DNA of 64,000 bases from Paracyclopina nana (lineage: Eukaryota; Arthropoda; Copepoda; Cyclopoida; Cyclopettidae): the NCBI GenBank assembly GCA_019096065.1, contig JAGUCH010000002.1, forward strand, positions 4,848,501 to 4,912,500, read 5' to 3'. The position numbers and the translations under genes are program-made. Positions 27,101 through 38,346 of this stretch are shown piece after piece. Each line of letters opens with the position of its first letter. The stretch's first letter is position 1. The notes below the pieces were generated by a model. That model was not told the origin of the DNA and did not search any database. It saw nothing but the letters and a program-made list of their open reading frames with translations.

Positions 27101-28215
27101 TAAGCATGTCTATTTTAACGAGGTTTCTATCTCTATGAAAAGTAAATACGAATGCTAGAAATGCTAAATTGGCTTTTTATTTTTAGGCACAAAGCGGATT
27201 ACCTCAAATCGCTAGTGAATGACCAAGACATCGTCATTCACGCAGCTTACGGCTCGAGTAAGGACATCAACGTGTACTCCGCCTTGGGGCTCAAGTCGGA
27301 GCAAATTTTCATTGTGGGGAAGCCCTCGAGACGGCAGAGTAGCCTCCAAGTCACATGGTTAGTCAATGGGTATGCTGAACATCTTGCGACTCTAACCACA
27401 CCTGGCGGCTCGAGGCCAGCCCAAGGCAATGCACGCATGGTGATTCCCAAGGGAAGCGGTCTCGGCCCTCCAGGACTCCAAAGGCGGCGGACGTTCAAGT
27501 CAGCATCGCGGACGACCTCCTATCCCTTTGGGGGCGAGCCGAAATCCCCTATGCCTCATCAGGCTCAACAAGGTAATAAATCAAGCTATAGGGGCTAGTT
27601 GAGCGCAGCTTACTACTATGGCTAAATATCCTTAATTCTGTCCTTCTTCGCTAAAATGCAAGCTTATCAACGACTACCTTACCGTTTGTCTGTTCAAATT
27701 GAGGGGAAAATGCAAATGCGATGGGGCAATTTTTCCGCTTCAATATACTTTCTTTCTGATTGTATATGAACTCCTTGGACGAGCTTCATATTTTTGCCTT
27801 TTAGAAGCGGCCTCGAGCACCAGCAAAAAATATCTGAGACCTCAAGCCGCCAATACTAGACAACGTGTTAGCTTCTGATGTATGAGGTGACAAGATATGT
27901 ATAGAGTCTAGGTATACCAATGTCCAGCCAACCATCTTCTATCATATGTAACATGTATATGACTTTTTGGAAACATTGTGTACCCAACGAGTCTTGTATA
28001 TACCATAAGCTACGTATTTTGAAGTACCCACTACACGTCTTTCGGGTTTTAGAGGTTTTTTTGTACCATATAGATATCATCTCTTTATGTCGAATGTCAA
28101 ATTTTTGTTCAATATGTAACATATAATCGTCCTGTCCACTGGTGCAGCTGATACCAGTTTGTCTTATATTCTTTCTGATGATTCTTTCTTTTCAGGAGCT
28201 CCTTCATTAGTGTGA
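21119..28215 (+). CDS. rdgB: Membrane-associated phosphatidylinositol transfer protein (rdgB/PITPNM)
   Basis: Moves phosphatidylinositol and phosphatidic acid between ER and plasma membrane, sustaining PLC signalling, for example in photoreceptors. Eleven coding exons: 21119-21220, 21281-21495, 22359-22482, 22969-24059, 24123-24514, 24791-24972, 25062-25335, 26121-26542, 26600-27099, 27187-27572, 28196-28215; joined length 1235 aa (Drosophila RdgB is similar). The PITP domain (1-270) starts [20 protein letters not shown] and includes [21 protein letters not shown] motif for VAP binding, EFFDARD, sits near 349 after an acidic run. The DDHD region begins around 580 with [13 protein letters not shown] and includes [15 protein letters not shown] and [16 protein letters not shown]. 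The LNS2 domain (from about 940) has [21 protein letters not shown] and [10 protein letters not shown]. All introns are GT-AG. The last exon adds only six residues. Confidence 0.96.
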
Positions 28216-31200
28216 GACTGATCAAGACCTTTGAGACGAAAAGAGTAACTCTAGTTGTTGAATGTCAGAACTTTAAATTGAACTGTGAACTTAGGGCATC
28301 AGTGCTTTGTAAACCGTTTTCTTCCCCCCACTAATGCGTGATAAAACTAACAATACTTTTAATAATTACAATGACAAATCCCTCAACTGCAACTGTAGTA
28401 GTCACCCTTGAGTTTTTAATTGAGCTTGCTTTTTCACTCGTAAGTTACTATGTAACAGTTGAATCCCCACCGCAAATTCTTGGATAACATATGCATAGTA
28501 TTAATAGCACCAATATGTTACAATTCCACCAATAAGATTAACGTAACACAGTGTGAAACGTCAGTTTTCTCTCGATGGAAATAAATTATTTCGTCGTCAC
28601 ACCATGTGCCTTGGCATTGTCCTTCAAACTTTCACAGCGAGGCGTCAAAAGTTTCTTTTTTCATCAAGGACTTCCCTGCTGAACACTCCATCTACTATAA
28701 TGCACTGGAAGTGTGCACCACTCTATTGCAGCTAAAAGAAAGCCATTTTCTATTTTGTCACCCAGTGCTATGTACTTTCTTCCATTCATCTAAGATTTCC
28801 TGCACTCTAAGAAATGGGTATGTAAAATTCTTATTGTAAAGCAAGGCCGAATGATCCAGGCCTCTTGGGAATGGAAAGCAATTTACTTCAGGGCACGACG
28901 CGACGGGGAATCGAATTTTCAAACATCAACGAGATCGGTAGCTGCGTAGAGAGAGATGGTTTTCTCAAATTGAATAACTTTCGAAATTGCCTTCAAAAAG
29001 CTTTCTAGAGGAGAACTACAAAAACATCCATCATCAAAGAGCTTTAGAAGTTTTGGGAAATGCATTTTTATTAAGGCTTCTCTTTTTATATGGATGCATA
29101 TTTCCAGTGCAGTGGTTATATCAGCTAGGCGTCAGAGTTTAAGTTCAGCTGTCTACTTCACATCTATTGCGGCATTTCACTTATTCATGAAATTTTTTTC
29201 AGGCTGAAAAATCGACATTTTTAGAGCCTATATTGAGGTAGGTTAGAGCAGCGATGCAATGCCAAAATTAACCATGAAAGTGGATGGAAACGGCTTAGTG
29301 TCCCAAGATTATATCTTCTTTTCAGAAAGCTGAGATTGGTTATATTCCTGGGAAAGCAAATTTCGTAATTTTTCACTCAGGCCCAATGTAATTACACGAG
29401 TAAATTACCCTGGAGTTTCATTGAACAAACAACTGTAAGCCATCCCAGCATAAAGTATACATGCTCGTGGAAAAGCTCAAGACGAAAATCGAGGTTCGTG
29501 ACGAGGCAATCTGCTCGTCATGCCACTGCCACCCCTTTACAGCTCGCTGCGGTTGCCCCTGCTTTTTAGCGAGAATTTTGCTTGAAAATCTTGATGGCTA
29601 CTCAATAATCCTGTACAAACTATGTCATGCACCACGAAGAACTGCTTGAAGTCAAGAAAGTTTACTTTGCTTCTTTTGTGGCCCAAATGAGCTTGTGGCA
29701 ACTTTGACAAATTGCTCGTGGCAACTAGTTATACAATAGAATCACTTCCACTGCCACAATAATGGATCTGCTTACCATGTAAGCCCCCTGCTGATGCAAG
29801 TAGTGCACCAAGGAAATTCACTCTCGAGCTCAATTTTGCCAATCTTGCATGGAATATTCAATGTGTTGCAGGCTAGCCTAATGATTCTTCTCATGGTTGC
29901 CTTCAGCTATATTATTCTGATTATTGCAGGCAATCACGAATTCGGCTAAGTTTGCAGAAAGATTTCCTTGCACTGCACCATAGCTTGCAGATTCAGCTAG
30001 CAGATAATAAGTCATCGCTTTGACAATATCATTTTCTATCGTCCATTTTCCGATTTTTTTCCATCGTGTCACAATATTTTCCCCGTTGTGCTCACGCAGC
30101 CATGACCCATATCATATTCAGCTAATTCAGGATTATTTGCGTGACCGTATGCGCCGCGCGGGTCCTTTTAGCCTCAAATTATTCTTGGTATTACCATAAC
30201 AGTCTTAATTACGCACCAACAACGACAAATCGTGACTCTTTGCAACACCAAGCTAGTGCGCTGCCAAAAGCCCACCACAAGATTCACTTGTAATGCAATG
30301 AATTTTCGCCCTTAGTTTTGGAAAATAAATTGTGAATAAATCCTAGAATTGGAAGTTTCAGGAAGTGCACTCCTACTTGTATGCTCGTGCTTTCCCTACA
30401 AAAAGCTATCCTTGCACTTCTTCAGTGGCTCTTGGCAAGCTATACTTAGTAAAATTGCTTTTATATTGCTATCTTCCATTTACAGCACGGTTAACCACAG
30501 ACTCACTGAAGTGGTACCACAAGACGAAAGATCTCACGAAAATCCTTATTCGCCCATGGGAATTAGATACAATAAAGACCTTAACATCTGTATTGTATGT
30601 TGGTTTGGTTCAACACCCGTCTGCCACTGTGGCCGGAGTGGAATTCTCCATGTCAAGGATACACTCTTCTGTGAATTATATAGCTTGTCATATTGCTCCA
30701 AACCACGTCACAAGACACAAAATAAGAGTTCCGCACTTCTGACACTGCGAACCTTTTCATAGTGTACAGCCAGATCAACATGGAGAAATTCCACTACTAG
30801 CACTCGCATCATTTTTTAAGTTCCTATATTTGATCAGAACAGAAATTTGGCATCAACTCTCGTCAGTCATTAAAGTGACACAGTGGCAAAATGTGCGTTC
30901 CTAAGGAAGACGCAAAATGGCCAAGGTCTTCTTTTTATTTGGATACAATAAAAGTGAAGGCTATCAGGCAGAAGCAGTATGAGATTGTACAGAGAATTAT
31001 TGCTTTGAAGGACATTCTCCGTCATTTTTCTGCTTGGCAAATGTCCTCAATAATAAGTTGTTGCTTTCGGACGCAAAAGGAAAATCAGTGGCACTACATA
31101 ATAATGTGATCATAATAGCAGCCATGCACATTGTGTACCTAATGATAAAGATCGCGTGATAGGAAGTAGAAAATAAGTGGCAACCCGAACAAAATAGTAG

Positions 31201-31701
31201 CAAACCAGTCGACCTCACCCGATCGCGAAAGAAACACTGCCACTACTTTCTTTTCCGGAAAGTTGTGCAAAAATCTCGCAAAGGGCCGAAAAAGAGCCCA
31301 TTTCCGAAAAACCAAGCCATTTTGTGCAAAGTTGCAAATTGGTGGTAGGTTGTAAAACTAGATTTCTTCAAAGTACCATTAAAGCACCCTAATTGTCTCG
31401 ACCGTATTTCAAAATCGTAAAGGCTGTAATAATGCCTCCTTTTGCAGGTTAATTCAATCATAGTGATCAGTGCAAGCAGATATCTCAATTTCTTGTTCAT
31501 AGCTGGAGGTTCTCACTGTGACATGCGATGTGGCCTCTGGAATTGCAGAGCATTAGTTATACTATGGTTGTAGACATTGCAGGACGACAATATATACCAC
31601 AAAACTTTAACCAACAACAACGACCTTGGTGCTGGTAAAAAGGCCAGTTCAGTAGTTCGCCAGCATTGCATTAGTCTGCAGAGCCAAGGGAAATTCTCAT
31701 C
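28216..31701. other. Non-coding interval between rdgB and the disordered-protein gene
   Basis: About 3.5 kb, AT-rich, no frame that looks conserved. Open stretches such as one at 30349-30762 have no recognisable domain and no consistent splice context. The right end must hold the promoter of the next gene. Confidence 0.45.
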
Positions 31702-34228
31702 ATGACCTCTACCGAAACCATCACCAACAACTTTGACCACCAGACCTCATTGTCTCCAGTCAGAAGACAAGCTCCATATGATCTTCAGCCCAAGATTGGT
31801 CACACTTATGGCGAATCTCCATCTCATACTCGGCCAAGCAGTGGATTTCAAAGGTCTTCCTACAGCACAGTGGAGGACCACCACCAGCAAGCCCCTGAAC
31901 CGCCAAGCCGAAGGCCAAAAACTACCCATGTGTCAAGTCCGCGCAAAAAGTGGTCTCCAATTGTCCCTGAGGATGCTCCAGACCCAGGAGAAGAACACCA
32001 AGTTCCTCCCTCACCCTCCATACGACCGATGACTTCTATATACAGGTAAAAAACGTTCTTTGTTTACACTTCCGGCCAAAGATGGCGCGCTCTTTGTTTG
32101 TATTTCCGGTGGGCTATAAATTTGGCTTTTTTGCAGACGCCCAGGACAACAGTTTAGCAATGAAAGCTCCGAAATGTTGGAAAGATCCCGAAGCAGAAAT
32201 CAAAGCCGAAATCATGATTACAATGAGGCTCATCAAGAAGAAAGTAAACAACCAGTCGAAGTGCAAGGCTACAGCTTATCGAATAGTCCGACCAGGAGGC
32301 AAAACTATGACGATATACAGCCCAAAATTGGACATTATTACAGCCGATCGCCGTCTCCTCCGATGGCTCAGAACAGGTCTCAAAGACCAATGACAAGCAT
32401 TAGCCGAAGCTCTAGCCGAAACGCGATGACTCAAGTGGATCTCCGTAATAACTCGCTAAGCACCACCAATAGCACTCAAAATTTCAGCAGCAGCGGACGA
32501 GGATCGCCACCTAATCGGGGCTACATCGAAATCACTGGACGAGAAAGCCGAGCCGAAATGAAGCAAAGCCAGACCACTCCGAACTTGAACAGCTACAACA
32601 ACGAATATGACTACAACGGCCGAAGGCTGTCGCATTCCTACTCCAGACACCTAAACAATGGCAATGAGAGCGGTTCGTCTGATCCGGACCAACAGCCAAA
32701 CTGGTCAAGAAATAGGTCAAACTTGAAGCCTGCAATGTCCTTGAGCCTTTTGCCGTTGGCACGAGAGGCACAGAATCACTCATTCAAAGACAAGTACAAC
32801 CGACCGGGATCTGATTGGAACTTGACAACAACCAAGCGATCTTACAGGTACACATTGCCAACTAAAAATATGGCCGGAGTTCTCCTTAAGTTTTTTTCTT
32901 CAGATTTTCGGAGGAAGGATTCAAGCATGCCAGAGCCCAACCTTATAGACCATCTCCGAGTTTGAAGATAGCCATAGAAGGAAAGCGATACTTGTCTCCC
33001 GAAAAGAAGGACGTTTTCGTGCGGTTTGCCCATAACCGCCCATCACGATCAGCCAGACAAGATGCTCTCCCCACCCCGCCCATGTCCAACCCGTTGTTCG
33101 GCCACGCCCCGCAACATACCCAATATGACGAGATAGTCCCCCTACAGCCGGGCTATACGGCGAACAGGCAAGATGCCGGATATGGGCGAGCTGACACCGG
33201 ATTCCGGAGCGAGCCCCTCACATCTGACATTCAAACCACTCGTAGGCGAGAATCGTTGAATACGAAGCCGGATACAAGATTTGTTCAAGGGACCACAACT
33301 AAATCCACCTTTCGCGAGCCAGCAGCAGAGGCTTTTAACAGGCACGTAAATCAGAATAATGTGGTTCATTGCTAATGCCCTATCATTATCCTACTACATT
33401 ATTCTCCTTCTTTCTTGCTTTCCCTCTGCTACATACTTTGTACAATAGACTATTTAGTGGGCATCGCTTTGGCCATTTCCATGCTGATCCAGCCTTAGCA
33501 AGGCCAACTTCTTCCACAAGGTCATCTTTCCGTGGGCACGGAAAAGAAGCTTTCAGGCAACCTACACATTTTCACTCCAATCTCAGACCCTTTTTCAATC
33601 TTTTTCTGCAAAGAATGCTTTTTCACAATATGCTGTCATTGGAGTTAAAATGTCGCGTGCAATTGCAGTGAAGAATACCGGCCTAAGCCAGTTCTACCCA
33701 AGCATAATTTACAAGTGCGAGAGGAGAAGAAGCCTTCGGACTCAGAGGACCAGGAAAAGCCTCCACCGAGGCCGACCTCAGCCATGTCCGAGTCCTTTCA
33801 GCCCCCAGCACAGGATGCCTACAGGAAATTCTTTCTTTCTTTCTTGTCCTGTCTCTAAACTAACCTCCTAAGTACCTTAGTGTACTAATCGTAGATGACA
33901 TCAATTTGCGTAGCAAAGAATAATGTGAATTCTTACTTCCAGTGAGAAATGGAGGCCTAGACCAATCATACCACCAACGACTCTGAGAATGGAGGGGGAA
34001 ATCACCAGAAAAACGACCTCTACCAAAGAGGAATTTCCAGCTAGGCCCTATTGCCGCCAGGCCCCGACTCCGAGGCTACCAAACCTCTCGGTATCCACAG
34101 AGAACATTTCTTCTAGCAGTGAAACCACTTACAGGGTCAGCAGCGCCTCAGTTCTTGGTAGCCCACTCAAGCGAGCTCTAAGACATGATCCTCATTTGAG
34201 ACGGTCGGACTCCATTGATTGGATGTAA
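31702..34228 (+). CDS. Unrecognised disordered Ser/Arg/Pro-rich protein built from repeated exon modules
   Basis: Six exons join to 680 aa: 31702-32045, 32137-32847, 32904-33341, 33449-33556, 33669-33824, 33943-34228. Every junction is phase 2 and every exon but the last ends in AG after an aromatic or Asn codon (YR, YR, NR, FR, YR), so the four internal exons are all multiples of three. Modules repeat: PKIGHTYGESPS in exon 1 and PKIGHYYSRSPS in exon 2; RPMTSIYR and RPMTSISR; exons 3, 5 and 6 each open with SE(E/K) followed by (Y/W)RPxP. Exons 1-2 use GT donors, but exons 3, 4 and 5 appear to use GC, GC and GA. Low complexity, no folded domain, signal or membrane segment. It ends RRSDSIDWM, with AATAAA at 34247-34252. 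Function unknown; a cytoskeletal or scaffold role would be a guess. Confidence 0.7.
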
Positions 34229-34273
34229 AAATGGAATATGCAATGAAATAAAATCGAATCCCATTTTCTAGCT

Positions 34274-34931
34274 TCATTTTTCATTTTTCAAGGATTCCAT
34301 ATACTCGGCCACCCACTTTTTCTTGAGCTCAAACTCCTCCTTGTTCACAACTTGTATGGTAGACTCATCCTTGCCCTCCACCAGGGCCTTGAGCTCAGGG
34401 TCTTTTTGGATGAGTTGATCGACGTCAGCTCGATACCTTTCTAAGGCTTCCTTTTTCATCGCCTCGTGCATTTCAGCCTTCTTTTCGAGCAGCGCATAAT
34501 GATAGTCATTGCTAGGCCTGCTTCTCGCTTTTTGCTCAGCCTCAACAAACTCAGTGACATCCTGCAAACAGAACGCCTGGTCAAGGATGACAACCATATG
34601 AACTAACTCAAGAGAAGCTTGCCCCAGTTTCAGTCATTGTTGTCAGTGTGATGAAAGTCCTGAATGTCACGCCAAATCTATCTTTGACAGCTTTCCAATC
34701 AACGAAAAAGATAATGAACAACCCCAATGGAACAGCCAGGATCAAGTGCTTGTAATCCTTCTCCTTGGTTTTCACCTCTGCATGGCCAAATATGCGGGTT
34801 TTCTCGCCTTGGCCAAAATGTCTGATCGGTGACCCAACTGCTTCTGCCTTTTTCACTCCACTTTGCCGGACCAGAAGATGGCCTTGCAAAGCCTGATTAC
34901 GACAAGATCTAAGAACGAAGGCTAACAGCAT
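34274..34931 (-). CDS. Small predicted mitochondrial membrane protein, family unknown
   Basis: Exon 1, 34931..34623, encodes a basic, hydroxyl-bearing N-terminus without acidic residues for about 25 positions, as for a mitochondrial presequence. One membrane span follows (HLILAVPLGLFIIFFVDW). Exon 2, 34561..34274, encodes a charged helical tail with FVEAEQKARSRP, KEALERYRADVDQLIQKDPE and a terminal KKWVAEYMESLKNEK. Joined length 198 aa. Reading on past 34623 reaches a TGA within six codons, and the only in-phase junction I find uses a GC donor (GGG|GCAAGC), with TTGCAG as acceptor. It resembles small respiratory-chain subunits or assembly factors in size and layout, but I cannot name it. Its stop is 45 bp from that of the convergent neighbour. 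Confidence 0.65.
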
Positions 34932-35962
34932 GTCTGATTTTTCTTCAGACTCTTTTTTTCAGTGGGCTTCACATGTCAGATTAGCAATACTGCGATACTT
35001 CTACATCAGCTGGGCCGCTGTTTACATTTTCAAAGGGAGAGTTGCCAGACTGCTGTTTTTTGGCGTTTTTGCCGTTGCTTCGCACCTTGTATCACTCTTA
35101 GCATAGACGTACCCTTACTAAGAGGAGCTAGGTAGTTGAAGTTGGCTAAAGTTCCAGGACCCATATCTCAAATTCCCTTAAATCAGCCTCTAAGGACATG
35201 AATGTTCGTGAAAAGGTTTAATTCAGTAGCTTTACAAGCACGGATACTTCTCGAGGAACTATAGACAGCAGCATCATAACAAAGACACTCCATCTACCGA
35301 GTTTTTTGAAGAAACACTTGTGAGCCGAGTTCAAAATCACATTTTGTATGCATTAGTCGAGCCACTTTATTTAGGGCAAATAGCTATAGTAAATGGTTAC
35401 TTTGTTTTTACAAATGCATAGCTTCAGGACTCTAACGTCTTGATGTTTTAAGTTTTTTGGGTACAATAGATTTAAAACCATTTTATTTTACCGTCATAAA
35501 GTAATCCTTCACAAAAATTGATAACTCTTATGTGCTTGGGTCTTTATTTCGAACTACTTTACGAGTCGCAAAAACGCGCTAACTCAGTTTTTTGGCTCGA
35601 GCAGTGTCAGCTGAAAATCACAAATGTTGCCCATAAAGGCCGCTGGGATCGCCCTACATCAATGTTATTGTTATGATACTTATGTGAATTGTTGTGGCCC
35701 GTGTGCTGCACCAGGCGCGCGCTCCAATTACGATCGCCGTCAAACTCAACATTTTAGTTAAAAGGCCTGCAACAGATGGCGGTAAAAGCATTTGCAGATG
35801 TGACGTCATCAAACATAAACAAAAACTGAAAAAAGCGTATATACAAAAAACCGCACCGTATAGCACCGAAACGCACCCAATTGCAACATAACGCACCATA
35901 CTAAAAACCGCACCAAAACAAAAATTAAACTAGCAAGCAAATAGAGAAAACGTTTGAGTTAG
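34932..35962. other. Non-coding interval before the satellite array
   Basis: Contains the promoter of the small mitochondrial-protein gene at the left. No exon seen. From about 35860, CGCACC motifs appear that also occur inside the adjoining tandem array. Confidence 0.4.
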
Positions 35963-36725
35963 AGCCAAAACTGGTCCCAACTCAAAAACTTTGCTACATG
36001 GTGCGTTTGGCTAGAGCCGAAGAACGCGAAAACGCACCCATAGTAGTAAAACCAGGCTATGAGTCAAAAATTACTTTGAGGCATCTCTGGGTCCAAAAGG
36101 TGATTGGACCTCATGAGTTAGGTCCCAAGGAGTCCAAAACTGGTCCTAACTCAAAAACTTTGCTACATGGTGCGTTTGGCTAGAGCCGAAAAACGCGAAA
36201 AGTCGAAAACGCACCCATAGTAATAAAAACCAGGCTATGAGGCAAAAATTACTTTGAGGCATCTCTAGGTCCAAAAGCTGATTGGACCTCATGAGTTAGG
36301 TCTCAAGGAGTCCTAAACTGGTCCTAACTCAAAAAATTTGCTACATGGTGCGTTTGGCTAGAGCCGAAAAACGCGAAAACGCACCAATAGTAGTTAAACC
36401 AGGCTATGACGCAAAAATTACTTTGAGGCATCTCTGGGTCCAAAAGCTGATTGGACCTCATGAGTTAGGTCCCAAGGTGTCCAAAACTGGTCCTAACTAA
36501 AAAACTTTGCTACATGGTGCGTTTGGCTAGAGCCGAAGAACGCGAAAACGCACCCATAGTAGTAAAACCAGGCTATGAGTCAAAAATTACTTTGAGGCAT
36601 CTCTGGGTCCAAAAGGTGATTGGACCTCATGAGTTAGGTCCCAAGGAGTCCAAAACTGGTCCTAACTCAAAAACTTTGCTACATGGTGCTTTTGGACCTA
36701 GAGATGCCTCAAAGTAATTTTTGAC
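35963..36725. repeat. Satellite array, about 171-bp unit, ending in an inverted fragment
   Basis: Four near-identical units and the beginning of a fifth. Each contains ACTGGTCCYAACTCAAAAA, TGCTACATGGTGCGTTTGG, ACGCGAAAACGCACC, CAGGCTATGAG, TTACTTTGAGGCATCTC and GATTGGACCTCATGAGTTAG. Unit starts near 35968, 36138, 36316, 36487 and 36655 give spacings of 168-178 bp. The last unit breaks off at TGGTGC and is followed at 36689-36725 by a reverse-complement fragment (CCTAGAGATGCCTCAAAG). Long open frames here (such as 35998-36183 and its copy at 36514-36717) are repeat translations. Confidence 0.9.
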
Positions 36726-36734
36726 ATTTAAATA

Positions 36735-37930
36735 ATCCCAACCAGAATTTTAGTTACCGATTCGGGCCTGAATAGTTCCCGAATTGGCAAAATGAGCTTT
36801 TCGGGAGCTTTTCATTGATGAAAACTTCTCGAATGCTTGGGAACAAATCAGGAACTTTAAGCTCAATAACTTTTCAACAATTTCTCAGTGTGAAAAGCTA
36901 TTGACTGCTCGGTAACTATTCAATAGGTTTAGCTCAGTAACTTTTCAATAATGAATATGACTTGACTATTCAAGAACTATTCAGAAACTTTGATTTCAGC
37001 AACTTTTCAACAATGAATACTTCTTGACTATTCAAGAACTATTCAGTAATGTTCAATTCAACAACTTTTCAATAATGAATACTTTTTGATAATTCAAGAA
37101 CTATTCAAGAACTTTCAATCATCAACTTTTCAACAATAAATTATGCTTAATTTTTCAAGAACTATTCAGTAATGTTCATTTCAGCAACTTTTCAGCAACA
37201 AAAGCTTCTTGACAATTCAAGAACTATGCAAGAGATTATGTTCAGTAGCTTTTCAATAATGAATGAAACTTGAATATTCAATTACAATTCAGGAGTGTTC
37301 ATGTCAATAACTTTTCAAGAATGATTTCAGTTCAAGTTCAAAAACTATTCAGTGACAACTGGACTTAAAAGACATTTCCAAGTACTCTAAAAATTAAAGC
37401 TAGCTCCATCTAGAGTATTTTCTGCACAATATTATAGCTAAAAAAAGCCCAAATCAGAGTGGGACATCTGTGGTCTAGAGGCAAGGTGCTGGATTCCAAA
37501 TCTGAGGGTCATGGGTTCGAATCCACCATGGGTAAACTTTCTTTCTAGCTTTTCTAACTTTCTTTCTTTCACTTAAAATCCATCATAGAAAGAGAAAGCT
37601 TAATCAAAAAGCTAGAAAGCTCCCCTAAAAATTAATTTTTGACAGGTCCTTGAATATAACTGAAATCAAGTCCTTGAATATTAACTGAATTCAATTCCTG
37701 AAAAGTTCCTGAAAAGTTCCTGAATATTCTGCTGAAAGTGGCCAAGCATATGAAATAATCAGGAAGTAATCAACATTGAATTTCAGTTACTTTTCATGAG
37801 ATAATCAATTTCTCAGCAATGAATTCCGTCACGGATTAAACCCCTATTCGCGAAGTATTCAAGATCAAATTTGATATCAAAATGGTCCCGAATATTAACC
37901 GATAATTTCGGCAAAATTCTGGTTGGGATT
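36735..37930. mobile_element. 1.2-kb inverted-repeat element with internal 61-bp tandem repeats
   Basis: The left end reads TCCCAACCAGAATTTT and the right end is its reverse complement (AAAATTCTGGTTGGGA), with imperfect pairing further in through the TTACCGAT/TCGGTTAA region. Inside, from about 36860 to 37340, some seven copies of a 60-62-bp unit run in tandem (AACTTTTCAAYAATGAATA then TATTCAAGAACTATTCAG). A tRNA-like segment sits at 37461-37532. No transposase frame, so non-autonomous. The terminus CCCAACCAGAA is shared with the element at 53802-54090. Confidence 0.75.
37461..37532 (+). other. tRNA-like segment inside the inverted-repeat element
   Basis: Contains an A-box-like TGGTCTAGAGG and a perfect B box GGTTCGAATCC at tRNA spacing, and a seven-base loop TTCCAAA that would read CCA. 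The anticodon, T and acceptor stems do not pair well, so it is a tRNA-derived or degenerate copy and not a functional tRNA gene. It could still act as a pol III promoter, as in SINEs. Confidence 0.5.
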
Positions 37931-38346
37931 TGATAGCAGAGCCATCTCTCAATAATTTGCAAAGCTAGAATTTTAAATTCTTGGATATTTCCTAAAGGTT
38001 AAGTGGGGCTTATGTGACTTACTCAAGAGTGACTTAAATCAGGCAATTTGAGGCTGAAATCCGTGATGAATTAGCAATTATTGTGGAACTTGACTTCTAA
38101 TTCAAATAAGTGTTGTGTTCAATTTGTTGCCAAATTGTGTGACTCAGAATTGGCTCAACCTTGTGTTATTCAAAATTGTGCAACATTAAATGCTACTACT
38201 GTTTCACATTTTTGTGGAATGCAAAAATTTTGTTAAATAGCACAACTATGTGTTTTAGTTGTGACTCCCAAAAGTTCCACATATCAGTCACATATTTTTT
38301 GTGGCCAAGTTGATCTCATGTTGTGGAATGAAATTTCTGGTTGGGT

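Noticed and set aside
30349-30762. Overlapping 125- and 137-codon frames
   Set aside because: Two frames open at once in the same stretch, no domain, no splice context.
35998-36183. Repeated 61- and 67-codon frames in the satellite
   Set aside because: Translations of the 171-bp repeat; the same frame recurs with each unit.
37461-37532. Functional tRNA gene
   Set aside because: A and B boxes are present but the anticodon, T and acceptor stems do not pair.
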